Source: Nitrospira japonica (lineage in GTDB: Bacteria; Nitrospirota; Thermodesulfovibrionia; UBA6902). From it: a stretch of 64,000 nt of DNA. The DNA is taken from contig DYJL01000012.1 of NCBI GenBank assembly GCA_020723105.1, positions 34,524-98,523 of the forward strand, read 5' to 3'. The notes beneath the pieces were generated by a model. The model was given only the letters and a program-made list of their open reading frames with translations, ran no database searches and was not told where the DNA came from. This document shows, in pieces, positions 9,843 through 17,925 of this stretch; the stretch's first letter is position 1, and each line of letters starts with the position of its first letter. The position numbers and the translations under genes are program-made.

Positions 9843-10661
9843 ATGCAGTTTGATATCAGGAGGTTCAGCGTTAAAGTGGGTCTGTTTTTTTTACTAATTA
9901 CTGTTCACTATTCACAGTCTACTGTTGTCTATGCAGCGCATCCGCTTATAACTGATGACACTGGTACCCAGGGAAAAGGAAAATTCCAGATTGAGATAAA
10001 CAGCGAGATCAGCCGGGACAAGGAAACAGTGGACGGACTAATGACAAAGGAGACAGGAGGGGAAGTCGCTTCAATAGTGTCATATGGAATTACCGATAAT
10101 GCTGACTTGGTTCTCGGTGTCCCGTATCAGTGGCTTAAGGCAGAAGAAGATGGAGAAACAATCTCCGATGAAGACGGAGTCGGAGATATATCACTTGAAA
10201 TAAAATGGAGATTTCTTGAAAAAGAGACTCTGAGTTTTGCCTTAAAACCCGCAATCATATTACCCACTGGAGATGAAGAAAAAGGGCTCGGTAATGGCAA
10301 GGCGTCTTACGGTCTTATGTTTATCACAACAAAGGAAATGGAGCCATGGACTTTTCATTTAAATATTGGCTATATGCACAATGAATACAAACTTGCCGAA
10401 GACGAAGATGCAAACAGAAAAGATATATGGCATGCATCATTGGCTTCAACAGTGGAGGTTATCAAAGATCTCCAGGCTGTTGTGAATATAGGTGTGGAAA
10501 AAAATCCGGACAGGGAATCAAACACCCATCCTGCTTTTATCCTCGGTGGTGTAATTTATTCGATTACTGAAAATTTAGATATAGATCTCGGCGTAAAGGC
10601 CGGGCTGAATAAGCCTGAGACGGATTTAACGGTTCTTGCAGGTATGGCAGTCAGGTTCTAA
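9843..10661 (+). CDS. Predicted outer-membrane beta-barrel protein, Fur-controlled
   Basis: No specific function recognised. The 272-residue protein has an N-terminal signal sequence (cleavage likely after VVYAA, about residue 37), then alternating amphipathic strands with aromatic girdles ending in a typical C-terminal LAGMAVRF (terminal Phe), as in outer-membrane barrels. It resembles the broad Phenol_MetA_deg/transporter-like barrel group (start of mature part HPLITDDTGTQGKGKFQIE). A strong AGGAGG precedes the ATG. A Fur box upstream and feoA/feoB downstream suggest a role in iron entry across the outer membrane, which is inference. Oddity: the hydrophobic core of the signal peptide coincides with a heptamer-like repeat (9895-9930). 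Confidence 0.75.
   Translation: MQFDIRRFSVKVGLFFLLITVHYSQSTVVYAAHPLITDDTGTQGKGKFQIEINSEISRDKETVDGLMTKETGGEVASIVSYGITDNADLVLGVPYQWLKAEEDGETISDEDGVGDISLEIKWRFLEKETLSFALKPAIILPTGDEEKGLGNGKASYGLMFITTKEMEPWTFHLNIGYMHNEYKLAEDEDANRKDIWHASLASTVEVIKDLQAVVNIGVEKNPDRESNTHPAFILGGVIYSITENLDIDLGVKAGLNKPETDLTVLAGMAVRF
9895..9930 (+). repeat. Heptamer-like repeat encoding part of a signal peptide
   Basis: ATTACTGTTCACTATTCAC then AGTCTACTGTTGTC: 7-bp spaced ACTGTT/ACTATT/CTACTGT units of the class seen at 20353-20470. It encodes ITVHYSQSTVV of the signal peptide of the 9843 gene. Confidence 0.55.
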
Positions 10662-10667
10662 GATGGA

Positions 10668-10799
10668 GCATGGCATGGGATATAATTTTCACTCATTCTC
10701 ACCCCGCATCCTGCGGGGCTCCGAGGCGTTTATTCGGCAAAACATCCTGTTTTGCCTGTTGAATAAACGAAACCGCTCAAATTCTATCCCAAACCATGC
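10668..10799. mobile_element. MITE-like or long palindromic element between the barrel gene and feoA
   Basis: A 132-bp segment with outer inverted repeats (GCATGG...GGGATATAATTTT at the left, AAATTCTATCCC...CCATGC at the right) enclosing two hairpins: CCCCGCATCCTGCGGGG (10702-10718) and a larger one, CGTTTATTC...GCAAAACA paired with TGTTTTGC...GAATAAACG (10727-10769). No coding potential. The hairpins could also lower read-through into feoA. Confidence 0.6.
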
Positions 10800-10837
10800 A
10801 CTTTATCAGTCTTGAAATGAAAGGAGGAAATAAAAAT

Positions 10838-11098
10838 ATGTCACCGCTTGGACTTTTATCAAAAGGTGAAAAAGCTGAGGTAGTAGAGATAAGGATACAA
10901 AAAGGTTACTGCCAGGGAACGGGTAAAAATCAGGCTTGTCATGCGGAGGATATGGGCTTACGCACTGGAAAGGTTATAGAAATGCTCAATAACGGAGGAG
11001 GAGGCCCCATCTTACTGAAGGTTGACGAGTCAAGAATCGCTATCAGCAGGGGGATGGCGATGAAGATAATGGTGAAAAAAACAGGGTGTAGGGATTAG
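10838..11098 (+). CDS. feoA: FeoA-domain protein 1
   Basis: Small SH3-like cytoplasmic protein that interacts with FeoB and is needed for Fe(II) uptake. The start is the ATG at 10838 after AAAGGAGG (10820-10827). The frame extends upstream to an ATG at 10796, but that lies in the palindromic element and lacks an RBS. The 86-residue product shows the FeoA core HAEDMGLRTGKVIEML, PILLKVDESRIAISRGMAMKI. It carries two Cys (GYCQGTGKNQACH) absent from the second FeoA. Its last four residues (GCRD) and its TAG stop come from a heptamer repeat at 11083. Confidence 0.88.
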   Translation: MSPLGLLSKGEKAEVVEIRIQKGYCQGTGKNQACHAEDMGLRTGKVIEMLNNGGGGPILLKVDESRIAISRGMAMKIMVKKTGCRD

Positions 11099-11130
11099 GG
11101 GATAGGGGGTAAGGAATAGGGTGTAGGGGA
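11083..11130 (+). repeat. Heptamer repeat array at the feoA1 3' end
   Basis: Run of 7-bp units of type GGGTGTA, GGGATTA, GGGGATA, GGGGGTA, AGGAATA. It begins inside feoA1 and contributes its final codons and stop. Confidence 0.8.
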
Positions 11131-11201
11131 ACGAATTAAGGGGGATGAAAGGGGATTTTTTTGATAGATGATGATAATCAACAACTAAGGAGGACTTTAA
11201 A

Positions 11202-11429
11202 ATGAATCTTGCAATGCTTAAACCTGGAGAGATCGGGCAAATAACACAAATCGGGGCTATCGGCCCCATTAAAAGAAGGCTCATGGATATGGGCGTTCTG
11301 GTGGGTGAAAAGGTGAAGGTGGAGAAGATTGCTCCGCTTGGCGACCCCATTGAAGTGACAATAAAAAATTATAACCTCTCTCTAAGGAAGAAAGAGGCCG
11401 AGGGGATTTTGGTGGAGGCGGTGAAATGA
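11202..11429 (+). CDS. feoA: FeoA-domain protein 2, coupled to feoB
   Basis: Second SH3-like FeoA of 75 residues, close to the E. coli length. The motifs GEIGQITQIGAIGPIKRRLMDMGVL and VTIKNYNLSLRKKEAEGI are typical of FeoA (read as two short blocks). AAGGAGG precedes the ATG, and the stop codon overlaps the feoB start (ATGA), so this copy is the one translationally coupled to feoB. Two different FeoA proteins before FeoB is a known arrangement in anaerobes. Confidence 0.92.
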   Translation: MNLAMLKPGEIGQITQIGAIGPIKRRLMDMGVLVGEKVKVEKIAPLGDPIEVTIKNYNLSLRKKEAEGILVEAVK

Positions 11430-13675
11430 GTTCAGAGTTAAGTAGGGGCGAGGAGACCTCGCCCGTACAAAGTTCCGATTCAAATGATGTAGCCGCAGGC
11501 TTTAGCCTGCGTAATGAAAGGGAAACAATTACCGTTGCGGTAGCGGGCAATCCGAATTCTGGCAAATCAACTTTGATTAATGCCATTGCAGGCACGAGGC
11601 TGTATGTCGGCAACTGGCCCGGAGTGACGGTCGAAAAGAAATCAGCAGTGTTTGAGCACGAGGGCAGAAAGATAAAGCTTGTGGATCTTCCCGGCACTTA
11701 CAGCCTTAGCCCGTACACACAGGAAGAGATTATTGCGCGGGACTATCTCGTCAGAGAAAAACCGGATGTGATTATAAATGTGGTTGATGCCACTAACATC
11801 GAGAGAAACCTGTATCTCACTGTCCAGTTGCTGGAGCTTGGCATACCCCTTGTGATTGCCTTGAACATTTATGATGAAGCGGAGCAGAAGGGTTATAAAA
11901 TTAACACAATGGCAATGGAGGAGATGCTTGGCGTTAAGGTTGTCCCTACAGTAGCGACTAAGAAATCCGGCTTGAATGAGTTACTAAAGGTGGTAACAAA
12001 GGTAGTTGATAACCCATCCCGATATACACCGAAGCATTTGAATTACGGTGAAGATATTGAATCTGCTGCAGTTTCTGTTCAGGGACATATCATGAAACAG
12101 AATCCGTCACTTAATAATAAATATCCACTGAGATGGCTTGCGTTTAAACTTATGGAAGGCGACAGCCATGTTATGGAAGAAGCCTCCCTGAAAATTGACG
12201 ACGCCTTTGTTGAGAAGGCAACAATACATCTGAAAAAAGCTCATGGCGACGACATAGAATCCATCATGGCTGATGAGAGATATGCATTGGCATCAGGTCT
12301 TACCCGGGAGGTTGTAAAGAGACCCGAAGTCAGGAAGATGGAAATAACAGAGAAGATCGACAGAGTGGTTTTAAACAGATTTCTGGGAATACCAGTATTT
12401 CTTGCTGCCATGTGGATTGTGTTCAAATTCACCTTCGATTTGTCACAGCCCTTTGGTGACTGGATAGACGGAGCCACGGCAGGGCCTATCAGCAGGCTGG
12501 CAGCAAAGGCAATTACAGCAGTTAACGGCCCGTTATGGGTAGCATCGCTTACCACAGAGGGGGTTATTGCCGGCGTCGGCTTTGTGCTTGCATTTGTGCC
12601 TGTGATATTTGCGATGATGTTTTTTATCACATTCCTTGAGGGCAGTGGATACATGGCAAGGGCGGCCTTTGTTATGGACAGGGCCATGCACAGCATGGGA
12701 TTGCACGGGAAATCATTTATACCCATGCTCCTTGGATTTGGCTGCAATGTGCCCGGCATATATGCCACAAGGACCCTTGAAAACCCCAGAGACAAGGCGC
12801 TTACTGCCTTGCTATTGCCCCTGATGTCCTGCGGTGCAAGGCTTCCGGTATATGTGGTGTTCATCGGAGCGTTCTTTTCTGCACATGCAGGTACAGTGCT
12901 TTGGTCCATGTATGTAATGGGTATAGCGCTTGCTGTATTAATGGGCGTAATATTCAAGCGGACCCTTTTCAGAGGAGAATCGCCAATGTTTATTATGGAG
13001 CTTCCGCCTTACAGGATGCCATCCCTTAAAAGTCTGATGATACATACATGGGAAAAGGGGAAGCACTTTCTGATTAAAGCAGGTACATATATATTTGCAG
13101 TGTCAATCCTCGTCTGGTTTTTACTTAATCTTCCATGGGGTGTTGAGAACAAAAAGGATTCCTATCTTGGCAAAGCCGGTCAGGTCATAGCGCCTGCGTT
13201 GGCCCCCATCGGGTTCGGGAACTGGGAGGCCGCCTCATCACTGGTAACAGGATTGATCGCCAAGGAGATAGTAGTCGGGTCAATGGCCGAAATATACGCA
13301 GTGCAGCAGGAAGATGAGGAGACAACTACAGTATCAGATGATTTAAAAGAGATAGGGAGCTCTTTTCTGACCGCTGTAAGAGATTCTTTCAGGAATGTTT
13401 TTGCCACATTAGGAATTGCAAGTATCTCCGCTGAGGAGGATGAAGGCGCCTCAGGACTGAAAACAGTCATACAAAAGACTTTCACGCCCCTGACTGCATA
13501 TGCCTTCATGGCATTTGTTCTTCTCTATATGCCGTGCGTTGTTGTGGCTATAGCTATGAAGCATGAGTTCGGTTCGTGGAAATGGTTTGGAGTGGCGTTC
13601 GCGTATCAAATGGGTTTAGCGTGGGTCGTGGCGATGATAATTTATCAGGGAGGACGGATATTAGGAATAGGATAA
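11426..13675 (+). CDS. feoB: Ferrous iron transporter FeoB
   Basis: Inner-membrane Fe(II) permease with an N-terminal GTPase. The G domain starts at about residue 34: G1 GNPNSGKST, G3 DLPGTYSLSPY, G4 NIYD. A helical spacer domain follows, then Gate-type membrane segments with conserved GFGCNVPGIYATRT and LMSCGARLPVYVVFIGAFF. Total 749 residues, normal. Oddity: residues 1 to about 32 are encoded by a heptamer remnant and two palindromes (11442-11468 and 11494-11511), with no ATG after them; most FeoB proteins begin a few residues before the G1 loop. Start is fixed by the ATGA overlap with feoA2. Confidence 0.95.
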   Translation: MSSELSRGEETSPVQSSDSNDVAAGFSLRNERETITVAVAGNPNSGKSTLINAIAGTRLYVGNWPGVTVEKKSAVFEHEGRKIKLVDLPGTYSLSPYTQEEIIARDYLVREKPDVIINVVDATNIERNLYLTVQLLELGIPLVIALNIYDEAEQKGYKINTMAMEEMLGVKVVPTVATKKSGLNELLKVVTKVVDNPSRYTPKHLNYGEDIESAAVSVQGHIMKQNPSLNNKYPLRWLAFKLMEGDSHVMEEASLKIDDAFVEKATIHLKKAHGDDIESIMADERYALASGLTREVVKRPEVRKMEITEKIDRVVLNRFLGIPVFLAAMWIVFKFTFDLSQPFGDWIDGATAGPISRLAAKAITAVNGPLWVASLTTEGVIAGVGFVLAFVPVIFAMMFFITFLEGSGYMARAAFVMDRAMHSMGLHGKSFIPMLLGFGCNVPGIYATRTLENPRDKALTALLLPLMSCGARLPVYVVFIGAFFSAHAGTVLWSMYVMGIALAVLMGVIFKRTLFRGESPMFIMELPPYRMPSLKSLMIHTWEKGKHFLIKAGTYIFAVSILVWFLLNLPWGVENKKDSYLGKAGQVIAPALAPIGFGNWEAASSLVTGLIAKEIVVGSMAEIYAVQQEDEETTTVSDDLKEIGSSFLTAVRDSFRNVFATLGIASISAEEDEGASGLKTVIQKTFTPLTAYAFMAFVLLYMPCVVVAIAMKHEFGSWKWFGVAFAYQMGLAWVVAMIIYQGGRILGIG
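11442..11511 (+). repeat. Two palindromes inside the feoB 5' end
   Basis: GTAGGGGCGAGG and CCTCGCCCGTAC form the first (11442-11468); CGCAGGCTTTAGCCTGCG (11494-11511) is the second. Both have the form of REP-like intergenic palindromes but lie in frame in feoB and encode about 20 of its first residues. Confidence 0.75.
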
Positions 13676-13677
13676 AC

Positions 13678-13836
13678 ATAAGGGGAAGGCTGGTGAAGAA
13701 TTTCTATACGACTCCTTTAAAAAAGAGTTAAGAGTTAGGAGTCATGAGTTAAGAAGTAAAAAAGATAGGAACTGCATTTAAGTAAAAATTTAATAAACTG
13801 TCGATTATAGAAATTCTGAGACAGGCTATCCCTTAT
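13678..13836 (+). mobile_element. MITE-like element, family A, copy 2
   Basis: A 159-bp element directly after the feoB stop. Left end ATAAGGGGAAGGCTGG...GAATTTCTATA; right end TATAGAAATTCTGAG...CTATCCCTTAT, the imperfect inverse of the left. The interior has heptamer units (GAGTTAA, GAGTTAG, GAGTCAT, 13728-13757) and an AT-rich tail (AAGTAAAAATTTAATA) that matches copy 1 (9077-9237) in reverse. Confidence 0.7.
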
Positions 13837-13866
13837 GGGATAAAGTTTGTGATAAGGAGGTTTAGC

Positions 13867-14001
13867 ATGGGGTTTACAGACATTTCATTAATGGTTTTAA
13901 TTATCGTGGGAGCGTTTTATCTTTTGTACCGATCGGTGTGGAAAAAGAAAGGTCATTGTCAGGGATGCGATTCTGAGACATGCGATGTTAAGAAACGCTA
14001 A
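13867..14001 (+). CDS. FeoB-associated Cys-rich membrane protein
   Basis: A 44-residue protein: MGFTDISLMVLIIVGAFYLL forms one membrane helix (about 4-22), then a short basic stretch and a Cys cluster HCQGCDSETCDVKK. This is the architecture of the FeoB-associated Cys-rich proteins (often labelled FeoC-like in anaerobes), which sit next to feoB. AAGGAGG precedes the ATG at 13867. It is separated from feoB by the family A MITE. The role of the cysteines (iron or Fe-S binding) is not shown by sequence. Confidence 0.8.
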   Translation: MGFTDISLMVLIIVGAFYLLYRSVWKKKGHCQGCDSETCDVKKR

Positions 14002-14112
14002 CAGGCTAAGGTTTCTGCGTTACCCGGCCTTGAATATAGTATAATATCCGGCAGGGAAAGGAGATATAAAAACAATTTTAACTAACTAAACCAAAAGGAG
14101 AAGGGAGAAAAT

Positions 14113-14568
14113 ATGAAGAGACTTTTACTGACAATCATTGCTTTGCTGTTTGCTGCTGCTTTTTCATCAGGTGTCTATGCTGAAGAGGTCAAATACACAA
14201 CGCATATAAAACCAATCGTTGAAAAGATGTGCGCTCACTGCCATGGCGCTGACGCACCGGAGATTAAAGAATTCAAGAAAGACAAGGACAAGTACAAGGC
14301 TGTGCATAAAGGTCCCCGCATGGACAGCTACGCATACCTTATCCAGTTCATCGGCTGGCCCGATGCAGGCGCCGTTATGAGACGGCTCGATGACGGGAAG
14401 AGCACAAAAGACGGTAAGCCCGGCAATATGTATGAATACTTTGGTGCTACCGATGAAGAAAGACAAAAGAACCTCAATACCTTTAAAGAATGGGTCGGCA
14501 ACTGGAACCTCAAAAAATGGCCGGATGTGACCAAAGAGGATATGGATAAGCTGAAGCTGGCTTATTAA
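14113..14568 (+). CDS. Periplasmic monohaem c-type cytochrome
   Basis: A 151-residue exported protein: signal peptide (1 to about 23, cleavage at VYAEE), one haem-binding CAHCH motif at about residue 37-41, then a charged alpha-helical C-terminal part with several conserved-looking Trp (EWVGNWNLKKWPDV). The sixth haem ligand may be one of the downstream Met or His residues (GPRMDSYAYL or AVMRRLDD). AGGAGAAGGGAG lies upstream. It resembles small cytochromes annotated near iron and respiratory genes in Nitrospirota; the partner is unknown. Confidence 0.8.
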   Translation: MKRLLLTIIALLFAAAFSSGVYAEEVKYTTHIKPIVEKMCAHCHGADAPEIKEFKKDKDKYKAVHKGPRMDSYAYLIQFIGWPDAGAVMRRLDDGKSTKDGKPGNMYEYFGATDEERQKNLNTFKEWVGNWNLKKWPDVTKEDMDKLKLAY

Positions 14569-14579
14569 CTCATATCATA

Positions 14580-14646
14580 GAAACGCATTGACGGGCCGGA
14601 TGCCCGTCGAGAATGAAACGAAAAGCCAGACCCGTCAATGCGTTTC
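14580..14646. terminator. Long hairpin between convergent genes
   Basis: GAAACGCATTGACGGG (14580-14595) pairs perfectly with CCCGTCAATGCGTTTC (14631-14646), and an inner GACGGGC/GCCCGTC pair adds structure. It lies between the cytochrome gene and the convergent cusA-like gene, so it can serve both. There is no long T run, so strength is uncertain. Confidence 0.55.
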
Positions 14647-14664
14647 ATGGATAATGCAGATTAA

Positions 14665-17600
14665 TCAAACCTTACTCCTAAACTCCCTTCCCTTCCACAG
14701 CATATAGATTGCAGGATAAATAATTAGCTCGAGGATTGTTGAGGTGATGACGCCTCCGACCATTGGAGCGGCGATGCGCTTCATGACATCTGAGCCTGCA
14801 CCAGTGCTGAACATTATAGGAACCAGTCCGGCAAGAATAACGCTGACAGTCATTATCTTGGGACGGATCCTTTTTACAGCACCATGCATGATTGCTTCTT
14901 TTAAATCAGCAAGGCTTTTCAATCTGCCTTCTTTCTTCCACTGGTCATAGGCGAGATCAAGATACAGAAGCATGACCACACCTGTCTCTGCGTCCAGGCC
15001 TGCAAGGGCGATAATGCCTACCCACACAGCAATGCTCATGTTGTAATTGAGGAAATACAGAAACCAGAACGAGCCGACGAGTGAGAATGGAACTGCAAGA
15101 AGGACAATTGCAGTCTTGGTTAGCGACTTGGTATTCATGAAAATAAGAACAAATATAATAAGCGCTGTCAGCGGCAGCACGACCTTCAGCCTTTCATGTG
15201 TCTTTACAAGATATTCATATTCCCCGCTCCATTCAAGCCTGTAGCCGTCAGGCAATTTGACCGACTGTGCTACGTGATGCTTGGCCTCCTCAACATAACC
15301 GCCCACATCGCGTCCTGAAAAATCAACAAAGACATACGCGGCAAGGAGCCCCTCCTCGCTCTTGATGCCAGTGGGGCCTTTAATAATGCTGACGTCGGCA
15401 ATCTCTCCAAGCGGTATTTGAATGGAGTTAGGAGTTGAAGAACTCATGCCACTTAACTCTTGACTTATAACTCTTGACTCCGGCATGACCGGAATCAATA
15501 TCCTTTTTATCTTCTCCACGTCATTCCTCAACTCCCGCAGATATCTCACATTAACCGGATAACGCTCCCTGCCTTCTACCGTAATGGTCAGATTCATTCC
15601 ACCGATGGCGCTTGCGACTAAATCATTTACATCATCCATTGATAGACCGTATCTCGCGATCTCTTCGCGTTTCGGTTTGATGTCGAGAAAATAACCTGTA
15701 GTCAATCTTTCGGCATACGCACTCCTCGTGCCGGGAACGGTTTTTACTGAATTCTCGACGTCAATGGCGATTTTTTCTATCATATCAATCTTGGGGCCGA
15801 GCACTTTTACTCCAACAGGCGTCCTTATCCCAGTTGCAAGCATATCTATCCTCGCCTTTATGGGCATGGTGAATGAATTTGCGACCCCGGGAATGGAGAG
15901 TGCATCATTCATTTCATTTTTCAATTTATCAACGGTCATGCCTTCACGCCACTCTGATTCAGGCTTAAGATTGACGACGGTCTCAAACATCTCAAGTGGG
16001 GCCGGGTCTGTAGCAGTCTCAGCGCGTCCTGCTTTGCCGTATACCTGCTCCACTTCAGGAATTGATTTCAGAATCTTGTCCTGCATAACAAGAAGCTTCG
16101 TGACTTCTGATACGGAAGCCCCTGGAACTGTAACAGGCATATAGAAAAGAGTGCCTTCGAAGAGCGGAGGCATGAATTCAGTGCCGAGCTTGATGAATGG
16201 ATAAGCTGTTATTGCCATAACGATTATGGCAATTATGATGACCGTCTTTTTGAATCTCAATGCGCCCCTCGCAAACGGCTCATAAATTTTATGAAGGATA
16301 ATGCTGACGGGATTTCTCTCTTCCGGCCGGATTTTTCCTCTTATAAAAAGTGTCATAAGGACAGGCGTCAATGTAACTGCAAGGAATGATGAAAAGAGCA
16401 TCGCAAAGGTTTTGGTATACGCGAGCGGTTTAAAGAGCCGCCCGGCCTGTGCTTGCAGGGTAAATATAGGAAGAAAGCCAACAGTGATGACAAGCAGTGA
16501 AAAAAACAGCGACGGGCCGACTTCTTTCGCCGCCTCAATGATGACGTCGCTTCTGCTGACTCCTGACCCTGACTCCCATTCTTCCAGTTTCTTATGAGCA
16601 TTTTCCACCATAATTATTGACGCATCAACCATTGCGCCGATGGCAATGGCAATGCCGCCAAGGCTCATGATATTTGATGTGACGCCAAGGTAATACATGC
16701 AGATGAATGAGATGATGATAGCCACAGGAAGCGTTAATATTACGACAAGGGCGCTTGGAAGATGGAAAAGAAATACGATGCAAACGGCGCTGACCGCAAC
16801 CGAGAGCTTTATGATTTCGTCCTTTAAGGTATCAATTGAACGGTGTATTAAATCAGTCCTGTCATATGTGGTGACGATTTTGACGCCTTTGGGAAGGCTT
16901 GACTGAAGTTCCTTTTCGATCTTTTCTTTGACGCGCTCAATGACGCTAAGGACATTTTCACCGAAGCGGACCACAACGATCCCTCCTGCCACTTCGCCTT
17001 TGCCGTCAATATCAGCAAGACCCCTCCTGATTTCAGGGCCGATCTGAACTGTTGCCACATCACGCAGGTAAACAGGTGTGCCGAACCCGTTGGTCCCGAC
17101 AGATATGTTTTCAAGATCGGAAAGGTTTTTAATATAACCACGCCCCCGGACCATATATTCTATTCCGGAAAGTTCAAGCACACGCCCTTCCACGTCCTTG
17201 TTGCTCCTGCGGATGGCGTCCATGATCTTCATAAGGGGGATGTCGTATGCAAGGAGCCTGTTTGGATCAATGTTTACCTGGTACTGCTTTACAAAGCCGC
17301 CAATGCTCGCAACCTGAGAAACTCCGGGAACGCTTTCGAGCGCAAGCTTTAAGTTATAGTCCTGTATTGAGCGAAGCTGTGAAAGGTCATGACTGTTGGA
17401 CTCATCCACAAGTGCATAGGAAAAGCCCCACCCAAGGCTTGTCGCATCAGGACCCAGAACAGGGTTAACATCCTGTGGAAGTTTTCCCTTGACAGTCTGC
17501 AGATATTCAAGTATCCGGCTTCGCGCCCAGTATATGTCGGTGCCCTCTTCAAAAATTACATAGATGAAGGAGCTTCCAAGAAACGAAAACCCGCGCACTA

Positions 17601-17859
17601 CCTGAACCTTTGGCGCGGCAAGAAGGGTTGATGTTATTGGATACGTTATCTGGTCTTCAATAAGGTCCGGGCTTCTTCCGGCCCATTCCGTGAATATAAT
17701 TACCTGCGTGTCGCTCAGATCCGGGATGGCGTCAAGCGGTGTTTTTTTCAGGGCCCAATAACCCCATGCGCAGAGAGAAAAGACCATCAGGAATATGATG
17801 AACTTGTTTCGCGCGCTGTATTCGATAATCTTAGCTATCATGATAATTTTTGAAAGCAA
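14665..17859 (-). CDS. cusA: HME-RND heavy-metal efflux pump, CusA-like
   Basis: Proton-driven inner-membrane pump of a tripartite efflux complex, 1064 residues, with the RND pattern of 12 helices and two large periplasmic loops. The helix-4 signature AIGAMVDASIIMVEN matches the HME4 (Cu+/Ag+) class rather than the DFGxxxDGA form of Czc pumps. The pore-loop Met motif RIDMLATGIRTPVGV matches CusA. Last gene of the YtkA-cusC-cusB-cusA operon. Oddity: a heptamer array at 15424-15480 encodes the segment ISQELSGMSSSTPNS within the periplasmic part before IQIPLGEIADVS; it is in frame and likely tolerated. Confidence 0.9.
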   Translation of the reverse strand: MLSKIIMIAKIIEYSARNKFIIFLMVFSLCAWGYWALKKTPLDAIPDLSDTQVIIFTEWAGRSPDLIEDQITYPITSTLLAAPKVQVVRGFSFLGSSFIYVIFEEGTDIYWARSRILEYLQTVKGKLPQDVNPVLGPDATSLGWGFSYALVDESNSHDLSQLRSIQDYNLKLALESVPGVSQVASIGGFVKQYQVNIDPNRLLAYDIPLMKIMDAIRRSNKDVEGRVLELSGIEYMVRGRGYIKNLSDLENISVGTNGFGTPVYLRDVATVQIGPEIRRGLADIDGKGEVAGGIVVVRFGENVLSVIERVKEKIEKELQSSLPKGVKIVTTYDRTDLIHRSIDTLKDEIIKLSVAVSAVCIVFLFHLPSALVVILTLPVAIIISFICMYYLGVTSNIMSLGGIAIAIGAMVDASIIMVENAHKKLEEWESGSGVSRSDVIIEAAKEVGPSLFFSLLVITVGFLPIFTLQAQAGRLFKPLAYTKTFAMLFSSFLAVTLTPVLMTLFIRGKIRPEERNPVSIILHKIYEPFARGALRFKKTVIIIAIIVMAITAYPFIKLGTEFMPPLFEGTLFYMPVTVPGASVSEVTKLLVMQDKILKSIPEVEQVYGKAGRAETATDPAPLEMFETVVNLKPESEWREGMTVDKLKNEMNDALSIPGVANSFTMPIKARIDMLATGIRTPVGVKVLGPKIDMIEKIAIDVENSVKTVPGTRSAYAERLTTGYFLDIKPKREEIARYGLSMDDVNDLVASAIGGMNLTITVEGRERYPVNVRYLRELRNDVEKIKRILIPVMPESRVISQELSGMSSSTPNSIQIPLGEIADVSIIKGPTGIKSEEGLLAAYVFVDFSGRDVGGYVEEAKHHVAQSVKLPDGYRLEWSGEYEYLVKTHERLKVVLPLTALIIFVLIFMNTKSLTKTAIVLLAVPFSLVGSFWFLYFLNYNMSIAVWVGIIALAGLDAETGVVMLLYLDLAYDQWKKEGRLKSLADLKEAIMHGAVKRIRPKIMTVSVILAGLVPIMFSTGAGSDVMKRIAAPMVGGVITSTILELIIYPAIYMLWKGREFRSKV
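15424..15480 (-). repeat. Heptamer repeat array inside cusA
   Basis: Units of GGAGTTA/GGAGTTG on one arm and CTTAACT/CTTGACT/CTTGACT on the other form inverted arms, as in aroC. In frame in cusA, about 19 residues. Confidence 0.75.
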
Positions 17860-17860
17860 C

Positions 17861-17920
17861 TGGATTCCTGCTTTCGCAGGAATGACCAGTTTATGTCATT
17901 CCCGTGAAAACGGGAATCCG
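17861..17920. repeat. Paired palindromes between cusB and cusA
   Basis: ATTCCTGCTTTCGCAGGAAT (17864-17883) and ATTCCCGTGAAAACGGGAAT (17898-17917), both within an outer GGATTCC/GGAATCC inverted pair. A related but degenerate pair lies at 54000-54050. Typical dispersed intergenic palindromes. Confidence 0.65.
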
Positions 17921-17925
17921 GAAAT

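Noticed and set aside
10796..10837. Upstream start for feoA1
   Set aside because: It falls in the palindromic element and has no RBS, while 10838 has AAAGGAGG.
12241..12957. 238-residue reverse-strand ORF inside feoB
   Set aside because: Antisense shadow of conserved FeoB membrane segments.
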